From positions 2,353,001-2,417,000 of the forward strand of contig NZ_CP060202.1 in NCBI RefSeq assembly GCF_014250515.1: DNA of 64,000 bases, given 5' to 3'. The notes under the pieces are model-generated. The model was not told the DNA's origin. It saw only the letters and a program-made list of their open reading frames with translations, and ran no database searches. Source of the stretch: Hymenobacter sediminicola. GTDB lineage: Bacteria > Bacteroidota > Bacteroidia > Cytophagales > Hymenobacteraceae. The translations under genes were made by a program, and so were the position numbers. Below, in pieces: positions 7,438 through 15,000 of the stretch. Every line of letters starts with the position of its first letter. The first letter of the stretch is position 1.

Positions 7438-9372
7438 ATGGACGCCAAACACTCGCACACGGCTATTTCTACGGCCGGTCTGCTTATTGCCCTCGGCATC
7501 ATTTACGGGGATATCGGGACCTCGCCGCTCTACGTAATGAAGGCCATCGTGCCGGAGCGCATCACCCCGATGCTGGTGTATGGCGGCATCTCCTGCGTGT
7601 TCTGGACGCTCACGCTCCAGACCACCATCAAATATGTACTGCTGACGCTCAACGCCGATAACAACGGGGAAGGCGGCATTTTCTCACTTTATGCTCTGGT
7701 GCGGCGGCGCGGCCCCTGGCTCTCGGCCGTAGCCATCATCGGCGGCTCAGCCCTGCTGGCCGATGGGGTCATTACGCCGCCTATTTCCGTGTCCTCGGCT
7801 ATTGAGGGGCTGGAGGCCGTGTACCCGGGTATCCCTACGGTACCTATCGTTATTGGCATTATTGCGGGGCTGTTTCTGCTGCAGAGTTTCGGCACTCAGA
7901 TTGTGGGCAAGGCCTTCGGGCCCATCATGCTCGTCTGGTTTTCGATGCTGGCGGTGCTGGGCATCCACGGCGTTATGATGCACCCGGAGATTCTGAAAGC
8001 ACTGAACCCCTACTACGCCTACGATTTGCTGGTGAACTACCCCGGCGGATTCTGGCTGTTGGGTGCGGTATTTCTGTGTACCACCGGGGCCGAGGCACTG
8101 TACTCCGACCTGGGCCACTGCGGCAAGGGTAACATTCGTATCAGCTGGATTTTCGTGAAAACCTGCTTGGTGCTCAACTACATGGGCCAGGGCGGCTGGC
8201 TGATTGCCCACCAAGGCGAAATGCTTAATAAGCGCAACCCGTTTTATGAGTTGATGCCGGAGTGGTTTCTACTCATCGGTATCAGCATTGCTACCATTGC
8301 GGCCATTATTGCCTCGCAGGCCCTTATTACGGGTTCGTTTACGTTGGTAGCCGAGGCCATCCGCCTGAACATGTGGCCCAAGGTGAAGCTGAACTACCCC
8401 ACCGACGTGAAAGGCCAGCTTTACGTGCCCAGCATGAACCGGCTGCTATTATTCGGGTGCATAGGTGTGGTGCTGTATTTCCAGCGCTCCGAAAATATGG
8501 AAGCCGCCTACGGCCTGGCCATTACGCTGACGATGCTCATGACCACGCTGCTACTTACCATGTGGCTATACTCCAAAAAGGTGCCGCTGGCCGCTATTGC
8601 ACTGTTTGTGGTGGTGTATGGCGCCATTGAAGCTTCCTTTTTGATAGCCAACCTCATCAAGTTTCCGCACGGCGGCTGGGTGTCGCTGGCCATTGGGGCT
8701 ACGCTGGTAAGCGTGATGTACGTGTGGCTGCGGGCCTTCTACATCAAGCGGCGCCTCACAGAATTCGTCAAGATTGATCCGTACATGGATGCCCTCAAGG
8801 AGCTTTCCGACGATGACACAGTACCAAAGTACGCGACCCACCTCGTGTTCATGACTTCGGCCGAACGAGCATCAGAAATCGAGTCAAAAATCATATACTC
8901 CATCTTTCAGAAGCGCCCCAAGCGCGCCGATATCTACTGGTTCGTGCACGTCGACACTACCGACGAGCCGTACACGATGGAGTATAAGGTGCACGAACTA
9001 GCGCCCGATGATGCTTTCCGCATCACGTTCCGGCTGGGTTTCCGGGTAGAGCAGCGCATCAACCTGTACTTCCGCAAAGTGGTGGAAGACCTGGTGCGCA
9101 ACAAGGAAGTGGACATTACCTCGCGGTATGAGTCGTTGAGCAAGCAGCACGTAACGGGTGACTTCCGCTTCGTGGTACTGGAAAAATTCCTTTCTGTCGA
9201 AAACGAGTTTCCGTGGGTTGAGAAGCTGGTGATGCAGGCGTACTTCTACATCAAGCAGTTCATTGCCTCCGAAGACAAGTATTTCGGCCTCGATACCAGC
9301 TCCGTGAAAGTGGAAAAAGTACCACTCGTCATCACGCCTGTGCGCGACGTAGCCCTGAAACGCGTATTGTAA
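7438..9372 (+). CDS. kup: Kup/HAK-type potassium uptake transporter
   Basis: Inner-membrane potassium/proton symporter of the KUP/HAK/KT family, 644 residues, the usual length. The family motif GDIGTSPLY is at residues 24-32. About twelve hydrophobic segments fill the first 430 residues, and a hydrophilic C-terminal cytoplasmic domain (about 440-644) follows, as in characterised Kup proteins. The start is the only sensible ATG, 40 bases after a consensus -7 box. A strong terminator closes the unit, so kup is probably transcribed alone. It supplies potassium at low external concentration. Confidence 0.95.
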   Translation: MDAKHSHTAISTAGLLIALGIIYGDIGTSPLYVMKAIVPERITPMLVYGGISCVFWTLTLQTTIKYVLLTLNADNNGEGGIFSLYALVRRRGPWLSAVAIIGGSALLADGVITPPISVSSAIEGLEAVYPGIPTVPIVIGIIAGLFLLQSFGTQIVGKAFGPIMLVWFSMLAVLGIHGVMMHPEILKALNPYYAYDLLVNYPGGFWLLGAVFLCTTGAEALYSDLGHCGKGNIRISWIFVKTCLVLNYMGQGGWLIAHQGEMLNKRNPFYELMPEWFLLIGISIATIAAIIASQALITGSFTLVAEAIRLNMWPKVKLNYPTDVKGQLYVPSMNRLLLFGCIGVVLYFQRSENMEAAYGLAITLTMLMTTLLLTMWLYSKKVPLAAIALFVVVYGAIEASFLIANLIKFPHGGWVSLAIGATLVSVMYVWLRAFYIKRRLTEFVKIDPYMDALKELSDDDTVPKYATHLVFMTSAERASEIESKIIYSIFQKRPKRADIYWFVHVDTTDEPYTMEYKVHELAPDDAFRITFRLGFRVEQRINLYFRKVVEDLVRNKEVDITSRYESLSKQHVTGDFRFVVLEKFLSVENEFPWVEKLVMQAYFYIKQFIASEDKYFGLDTSSVKVEKVPLVITPVRDVALKRVL

Positions 9373-9406
9373 AATTATGTGATTCGCTGGCGACTGCCAG
9401 CCTCGT

Positions 9407-9442
9407 AAAAGCCCTGCTGATGTTCAGCAGGGCTTTTTTGTT
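9407..9442 (+). terminator. Terminator after kup
   Basis: 14-bp perfect stem (AAAAGCCCTGCTGA and its complement) with a TGT loop, followed by TTTTTTGTTTT, 34 bases after the kup stop. Confidence 0.9.
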
Positions 9443-9564
9443 TTCCAACTGACTTCACCTACTGAGGCCCAATAAATTAGGCATGCCGCGCACTTGGATT
9501 TGGGCGGAAATTTTCCTCCCTTGAAGCTCTGCGCTTTTTCCACAACCCAAACTCCCCCAACCGT

Positions 9565-11127
9565 ATGCGTACCACTACCCTTTCTGCCGCCCTCCTGGCG
9601 GTGTTGCTGGCCAGCTGCCAGCAACAGACCGATGAGCAGCTCGCGCCTCAGCCCGAACTGGAGCCGACCACAGCCCTCACCAGCCAGCAGCTCGATGAGC
9701 AGATCATGAGCCGCCTGCGCGAAACCGGCAAATACGACTGGAACCAGGCCACGGCCCACGTCGTCTGGAGTGCCCTTACCCGCTCCGACTATGTGCTGTC
9801 TGTGGGCTACCGGCCCGTGGGCCACAGCGGTGCCTTGCCGGATGATGCGGCCTCGAATCCGGCCTGGCAACAAGCCCGTGCCCAGGTACTGGCCCTTATT
9901 CTGACTGAGGAGCAGAAAGCACATCCCGAACTGACGGCCGAAACGCTGGTCGCATATCAGGAAAATGTGCTGCCTGTGCTCGACGTGACGGTGCGGGAGC
10001 TAAGTACGATTAAAGCGCTGCGGGCTTCCGGGCTGGTGCGCTACGCCGAACCCATGGGCTACGAGCCCAACCGCCCCGATGCAAACAAAGGCGCAGCGGC
10101 TCTTAGTAGCAGCGGCTGCGGCAGCAACACGGCCACGGCGGGCCTCGTGGCCGGTTCCGACTACACGGTGCTCACTGGCGGCAGTAAGTCGTCGTGGAAC
10201 CAGGCCGACCAGTACCACGGCATCCGCTCGGCCTGGAACCAGAGCACCGGCCGCGGCGTGAAGGTGCTCATCATCGACTCGGGCTGCTCTGATGCGCAGG
10301 AAAATCTGGGGTCGGCCTTCAACCAGGGCCAGAGCACCGGCCGCACCATTGAACGCCTCGTGACCATGCCCCGCAACAGCATTTTTGGCATTCCGTACGG
10401 CGACGCCGAAACGCCCAACGACGGCTGCGGCCACGGTACTAGTATGGCCGGGGCCTGCGCCGCGCCGCGCGGCACCGATGGCGCATCTGTTGGTATTGCC
10501 TACAACGCCAACCTCATTACGGTGCGCGCCGCCGAAGACGTGTTTCTGGATGCCAGCCGCGAGGTAAAAGGCGTGTCGGATGCCTACATTCTGGCCGGCA
10601 ACCGTGCTGACGTGCGTATCATCAGCATGAGTATGGGTCGCCTGACCAGCTCGTCGCAGATGCTAGACGCTATCCGCTATGCCTACAGCCGGGGCAAACT
10701 CATCTTCTGCGCCGCCGGCACGTCCTTCGACTGGTCGGCGGGCATTGTGGGCGTCATCTACCCCGCTTCGCTGCCCGAAGCCGTGGCCGTGACAGGCGTG
10801 AAAGACAACCTCACCACCCGCTGCGACGAGTGCCATACTGGCTCCGATGTGGAGTTTACCGTGGTCATGCAGCGCACTAGCATAGACCGGCGGCCTCTCA
10901 CGCTGGCTATGTCCGGTGATGCGCCCAGCACCGTGGGCGGCTCCAGCGTGGCCACCAGCAGCATGGCCGGCATGACTGCCGTGGTATGGGCCAAATACCC
11001 CACCGAAACGCGCGCCCAGATACTAAGCCGCCTCGTGGCCGCCAGCTCCAACCGCAATGCCCGCAGCAGCAGCTTCGGCTGGGGCCGCGTGAATGTGGCC
11101 GCTGCCGTGGGAGCCCTGCCGCTGTAG
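9565..11127 (+). CDS. S8 subtilase lipoprotein, altered oxyanion residue
   Basis: Predicted lipoprotein serine protease of the subtilisin family, 520 residues. The signal ends at lipobox LLASC. Residues about 25-175 form a propeptide-like region; the catalytic domain follows with Asp238 (LIIDSG), His290 (GCGHGT) and Ser461 (GSSVAT). The segment that normally reads AAGN, supplying the oxyanion-hole Asn, reads AAGT here with Thr386. The Ser motif is GSS rather than GTS. It may therefore have altered or weak activity. It likely acts at the outer membrane on extracellular proteins. A terminator follows directly. Confidence 0.88.
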   Translation: MRTTTLSAALLAVLLASCQQQTDEQLAPQPELEPTTALTSQQLDEQIMSRLRETGKYDWNQATAHVVWSALTRSDYVLSVGYRPVGHSGALPDDAASNPAWQQARAQVLALILTEEQKAHPELTAETLVAYQENVLPVLDVTVRELSTIKALRASGLVRYAEPMGYEPNRPDANKGAAALSSSGCGSNTATAGLVAGSDYTVLTGGSKSSWNQADQYHGIRSAWNQSTGRGVKVLIIDSGCSDAQENLGSAFNQGQSTGRTIERLVTMPRNSIFGIPYGDAETPNDGCGHGTSMAGACAAPRGTDGASVGIAYNANLITVRAAEDVFLDASREVKGVSDAYILAGNRADVRIISMSMGRLTSSSQMLDAIRYAYSRGKLIFCAAGTSFDWSAGIVGVIYPASLPEAVAVTGVKDNLTTRCDECHTGSDVEFTVVMQRTSIDRRPLTLAMSGDAPSTVGGSSVATSSMAGMTAVVWAKYPTETRAQILSRLVAASSNRNARSSSFGWGRVNVAAAVGALPL

Positions 11128-11149
11128 CAGCCCAGCTTTCTAGGTTGTA

Positions 11150-11190
11150 AAAAGCCCTGTCCGGAAAGTCCCGGGCAGGGCTTTTCTTGT
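11150..11190 (+). terminator. Terminator after the S8 lipoprotein gene
   Basis: 10-bp stem AAAAGCCCTG/CAGGGCTTTT with an inner CCGG/CCGG pairing, followed by CTTGTT; 22 bases after the stop at 11127. Confidence 0.85.
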
Positions 11191-11410
11191 TATGCATCTG
11201 CTCAAGACTGCTCTACCCTTATTCTCTATATGAGAAAACAGCCAACCCCACAATCCATTATGAGAATTAATTGGTTTTCAGTCACTTATTTTCTCAAAAC
11301 CCCAAAATCAGTTATTTAATATCATAACGCTGCGTATGGCGGAACTGTGCGGCTGATGATGGTTGGACCTAGATAGGTTCCGGATTTACAAGGCATCAGC
11401 GTTTCGACAA
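11191..11410. other. AT-rich intergenic stretch with TGAGAA motifs
   Basis: About 220 bases that look distinctly more AT-rich than the flanks, with no credible open frame. TGAGAA occurs twice on the plus strand and TTCTCA once, and TTCTC-TATAT-GAGAA near 11231-11245 forms a short inverted repeat. These may be regulator sites for the AraC-type gene just downstream; that is inference. Confidence 0.35.
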
Positions 11411-12043
11411 ATGAAAATCTATATCAAGTATATGATCGATGAGCATAGCAAAAAGATTGTGCGTGAAAGGTTAACCGCGTTAGGATTGCAGTACAAGATA
11501 GTGGAGCTAGGCAGAGCATAATTGACCGAAAAACTGCACGACGAGCAACGCCAGCAACTACGGCTGGCGCTGCTGGAATCTGGACTGGAGTTGCTGTGCA
11601 GTGCCAAAGCTGTCTTGATAGAAAACACCAAAGCGGTTATCGGGGAAATGCTGCACGATGCTGCAGGACTACGAAAGTCCAAGAATTCGGCCTATATCAG
11701 CCACAAGCTCCGCTACGATTACACCTATCTGGCCACCGTATTTTCGGAGGCGACAGGTGGCACGATTGAACAGTACACGATTGAACTCCGGATTGAGCAG
11801 GCGAAACAACTGCTCCTACAACGGCAGCTCAGCTTAACGCAAATAGCGCACGAGCTGAACTATAGCAGCGTGGCCCATTTGTCTAATCAGTTTAAAAAGG
11901 TGACGGGGCTAACGCCTACAGTCTTCAAGCAGCACAACGTTAATCAGGGCATTATTCAGGAAAGTGGGAATGGTGTAAACAGGTTCTGCAATTGTGTAAG
12001 CGTTGTGCAAAACCGGGGGGTAAGCTTTGTAGCGTGCAGATAA
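11411..12043 (+). pseudogene. AraC-type HTH regulator interrupted by in-frame TAA
   Basis: Reading from the ATG at 11411 gives MKIYIKYMIDEHSKKIVRER and onward to ELGRA, then TAA at 11519-11521. The same frame continues immediately with LTEKLHDEQ and a full AraC-type C-terminus (SLTQIAHELNYSSVAHLSNQ, FKKVTGLTPTVFKQ). This matches a common Bacteroidota family of about 190 residues beginning 'MKLYIKYMV..' with an 'ELGE.E.TE.L' junction, so the stop sits where a Glu codon is expected: a GAA to TAA change would explain it. The tail beyond FKQHN also looks unlike the family and may be read-through. Either a recent pseudogene, a sequencing error, or two split products (TTG at 11522 could restart). 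Confidence 0.75.
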
Positions 12044-12064
12044 GTTGCACACTACAAAGCTTAC
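12020..12064 (+). repeat. Long hairpin just before the ice-binding gene
   Basis: Inverted repeat with a perfect 13-bp outer stem (12020-12032 with 12052-12064, GTAAGCTTTGTAG), one mismatch, five more pairs and a 7-base loop GATAAGT. It contains the TAA that ends the AraC remnant and stops six bases before the ATG at 12071, so it would lie in the 5' leader. No T-run follows, which argues against a terminator. It could be an operator or an RNA structure controlling translation. Confidence 0.7.
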
Positions 12065-12070
12065 ATTCTT

Positions 12071-14638
12071 ATGAAAAAACGATTTCTCTTACTGCTGACC
12101 TCTGTTACTTTGGCAGTGCTGCCTGGGACATTGATGGCTCAGGTTGCGCCGGCGCTGGGAGCAGCTTCGAGCTTTGCTTTCTTTACCGCAGTCGGGGCCT
12201 TCGATAACGTCGGTCCGAGCGTGATTCAGGGTGATATTGGTACGAATGCCGGTGCATTCAGCGGCTTTCCGCCCGGCGTTGTAAATGGCACCATTCACGT
12301 GGCCGATACCCGCTCTACCCAGGCTGCTACCGATGTGCAGGCTGCTTTTGGCTACATGTCTACTATTTCCTGCGTGGTGCCGCTGGCCGTATACGGCGGG
12401 CCGGTAAGCAACCCGCAGGTGCTCACGCCTAACTCCTACTGTGTAGGAGCCGCTACCACGCTGGCCGGCAGCCTAATTCTGGACGGACAGGGCAACCCGA
12501 ATGCTATGTTCTTTCTGCGCGTATCGGGCGCGCTGACCACCGGCGAAGGCTCTACTGTATCGGTCATCAACGGCGCTTCGCTCAACAACGTGTATTGGCA
12601 GATAACGGGCCGTACTGACCTAGGCCGTAACTCCGTGATGCGCGGCACGCTGCTCGTTGACGGAGCCATCAACTTGATTGAAGGTGCTTCGCTGCTGGGC
12701 CGTGGCCTGTCGCGGCAGGGTGCCATCACCATCGACACGGGCACGGGCGCCGTGCCGGTTGCCATTCCAACCACTACCTTCTGGCTGGGCAGCCGCACCA
12801 CCGACTGGTACACGAACAGCAACTGGTCGGCGGGTGTGCCGACCAGCCTGCTGGACGCCGTAGTACCCACCGGCACGTCGCCTTACCCGCTGATTGATAG
12901 CGGCAACGCCGTAGCAAAAAGCCTGACCATCGGCACCAGCGCCAGCCTCACGCAAAGCGGCGGCGCCCTCGACGTGAAAGGCGACGTAAGCAACAGCGGC
13001 ACAATCAGCGCCACGGCGGGCAATGTCAGTCTGAGCGGCACCACTGCCCAGGCAATTGGCGGCACCGGCAGCACCCAGTTTTGGGGGTTGTCATTGGCCA
13101 ACTCGGCCGGCGCTGCCCAGTCCGGCGCCATCAGCATCCACGGCCTGCTGGGCCTTACCAACGGCAACCTGACTACCAACAGCCGCCTGCTCACCCTGCT
13201 CTCCGATGCCACTGGCACGGCTATGGTTGTGAATACGGGGGGCAGCGTGCTTGGCACGGCCACGGTGCAGCGCTATATCAATCCGAGCCTGAACAACGGC
13301 TTGGGCTACCGCCACTACAGCTCGCCGGTACAAAGCACTACCGTAGCCGACCTAGCTACCAGCGGCTTCTCGCCAGTAGTAAACCCGGCCTACAACACCC
13401 AGGGCAATACAACCGTCCCTTTCCCGACGGTCTACGGCTTCAACGAGGCCCGCATTGTGGGTACCAGCGCTACCACCCAGGACTTTGACTACGGCTTCTT
13501 TTCGCCGGCTAGCCTGAGTGCTCCGCTCGTTCGTGGCTTCGGCTACACGGTGAACATCAATGCCAATGAGAAAATAGACCTGGTGGGCACGCTCAACACG
13601 GGTAACGTACCGGTTGGTGCGCTCACCCGGGGCACCGAAGCCAGCTCGGGCTGGCAATTGCTGGGCAACCCCTACGCGGCTCCGCTCGACTGGAAAAAAG
13701 CGCGCCTGAACCTGCCTGCCGGCGTAGTTGATGCCGTGTATGTGTACAAGTCCAGCAGTCAGTACCGGGGCACTTACCAGTTTTATCAGAACGGTTTCGG
13801 CACTCTTCCTAATGGCTTAGTGAGTTCTATGCAGGGATTCTTCCTGCGCGTGAGTCAGCCCGTAGCCTCGTTCAACTTCGTGGATGCTTGGCGCTCGGAT
13901 ACTTATGAAGATGCCACCTTCAACCGCACTACAGCCGAAACCCGGCCCGCCGTTCAGCTGGATCTGGTATCGGCCCAAGGCACGCATGAGCCGGCTTACG
14001 TGTACTTCGAAGCTGGTGCAACTGCTGGTATTGATGACCACTACGACGCCGAGAAACTGCCCAACACTACGGGCCTGAACCTGGCCTCGGTAGCTGCCGG
14101 CACCAACCTGGCTGTGAACGGTCTGCCGCTGCTGACGGCCGCCACCATCGTTCCTCTGAGCATTGGCGTCCCCACAACGGGCACGTATTTGCTGCAAGCT
14201 GCTTCGCTACTAAATCTGAACACAACCGACGTGTATCTGCACGACGCCCTGACCGGGCAGCAGGTAAACCTGCAGCAGCAGCCGAGCTACAGCTTCTTGG
14301 CCAGCAACGCTGCCCTGATTACGGGCCGCTTCTCGCTACACTTCAGCCCCCAACGCACATTGGCTACCAAGAATAGCTTCACGGCCGCCAGCGTAAGCGT
14401 CTATCCGAACCCGACGCACAATAGCTTCACCCTGCTGGTGCCTGCCGTTAGCGGTGCCACCCAGGCTACCGCCGTACTCTACAACGTGCTGGGGCAGCCC
14501 GTACGGGAGATGACACTGGCGTTGCCGGCTGCCGGTGCCAAAATTACCCTAACGGTGCAGGGCTTGGCGCTGGGAGTGTATACGCTGCGCGTGAAGGCCG
14601 GTGCCTCCACCATCACCAAGCAGGTGGTAGTTAACTAG
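12071..14638 (+). CDS. DUF3494 ice-binding-like protein with T9SS domain
   Basis: Secreted 855-residue protein. A signal peptide (ending GTLMAQ) leads into a DUF3494/ice-binding domain (about 25-230): LGAASSFAFFTAVGAFDNVG, DIGTNAGAFSGFP, NPNAMFFLRVSGALTTGEG and NVYWQITGRTDLG are typical. These domains form beta-solenoids; characterised members bind ice, others act as adhesins. The middle (about 240-760) is a Bacteroidota repeat region with W-Y-N-W-P motifs (TDWYTNSNWSAGVP). The last 75 residues are a T9SS type A sorting domain (VSVYPNPTHNSF, LYNVLGQPV, GVYTLRV). It is expected on the cell surface or outside. Confidence 0.9.
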   Translation: MKKRFLLLLTSVTLAVLPGTLMAQVAPALGAASSFAFFTAVGAFDNVGPSVIQGDIGTNAGAFSGFPPGVVNGTIHVADTRSTQAATDVQAAFGYMSTISCVVPLAVYGGPVSNPQVLTPNSYCVGAATTLAGSLILDGQGNPNAMFFLRVSGALTTGEGSTVSVINGASLNNVYWQITGRTDLGRNSVMRGTLLVDGAINLIEGASLLGRGLSRQGAITIDTGTGAVPVAIPTTTFWLGSRTTDWYTNSNWSAGVPTSLLDAVVPTGTSPYPLIDSGNAVAKSLTIGTSASLTQSGGALDVKGDVSNSGTISATAGNVSLSGTTAQAIGGTGSTQFWGLSLANSAGAAQSGAISIHGLLGLTNGNLTTNSRLLTLLSDATGTAMVVNTGGSVLGTATVQRYINPSLNNGLGYRHYSSPVQSTTVADLATSGFSPVVNPAYNTQGNTTVPFPTVYGFNEARIVGTSATTQDFDYGFFSPASLSAPLVRGFGYTVNINANEKIDLVGTLNTGNVPVGALTRGTEASSGWQLLGNPYAAPLDWKKARLNLPAGVVDAVYVYKSSSQYRGTYQFYQNGFGTLPNGLVSSMQGFFLRVSQPVASFNFVDAWRSDTYEDATFNRTTAETRPAVQLDLVSAQGTHEPAYVYFEAGATAGIDDHYDAEKLPNTTGLNLASVAAGTNLAVNGLPLLTAATIVPLSIGVPTTGTYLLQAASLLNLNTTDVYLHDALTGQQVNLQQQPSYSFLASNAALITGRFSLHFSPQRTLATKNSFTAASVSVYPNPTHNSFTLLVPAVSGATQATAVLYNVLGQPVREMTLALPAAGAKITLTVQGLALGVYTLRVKAGASTITKQVVVN

Positions 14639-14674
14639 CCTGCCGCTTTTTTCTGCCCTCTTAATCGACTCGCC

Positions 14675-14878
14675 ATGAAACAGGTTCTTATCCCCGTTAC
14701 CGCCGCTTTTCTGTTTTTCCTCACTACTTCTGCCGCTCTGGCCCAAGGCCCGGGCTCCGGTGGTCCCGAGCCTCAGCAACCCCAGCAGCCCACCGCCGTG
14801 CCTATTGATGGCGGCGCCTCACTGCTGCTGGCCGCCGGTGCTGCCTACGGCTGGCGCCGCATAAGAAACAAAAAATAG
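14675..14878 (+). CDS. PID-CTERM-like small exported protein
   Basis: 67-residue peptide: signal peptide (MKQVLIPVTAAFLFFLTTSA), a Gly/Pro/Gln-rich spacer, then VPIDGGASLLLAAGAAYGWRR and a basic end. This three-part tail (PIDGG motif, hydrophobic stretch, basic cluster) is that of the PID-CTERM class, analogous to PEP-CTERM sorting tails, in Bacteroidota. The mature spacer is only about 20 residues, so the protein is nearly all sorting signals. It lies 36 bases after the ice-binding gene and is probably cotranscribed. No sorting enzyme is in the window. Confidence 0.7.
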   Translation: MKQVLIPVTAAFLFFLTTSAALAQGPGSGGPEPQQPQQPTAVPIDGGASLLLAAGAAYGWRRIRNKK

Positions 14879-14945
14879 CCGGCGGACTGCCATCGACTGG
14901 AGACAGTCGTAGCCTCCTAGCCTTATTGTTTCCCAGAAAGCAAAA

Positions 14946-14981
14946 CGTCCCCGTCCGGAATCCGGACGGGGGCGTTTTTAT
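14946..14981. terminator. Bidirectional terminator
   Basis: 13-bp GC-rich stem (CGTCCCCGTCCGG with its near-complement, one G-T pair) and a 3-base loop, flanked by AAAA on the left and TTTTTATT on the right. It separates the PID-CTERM gene from the convergent M61 gene. Confidence 0.85.
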
Positions 14982-15000
14982 TAGCGCAAAGCCGAGCAGT

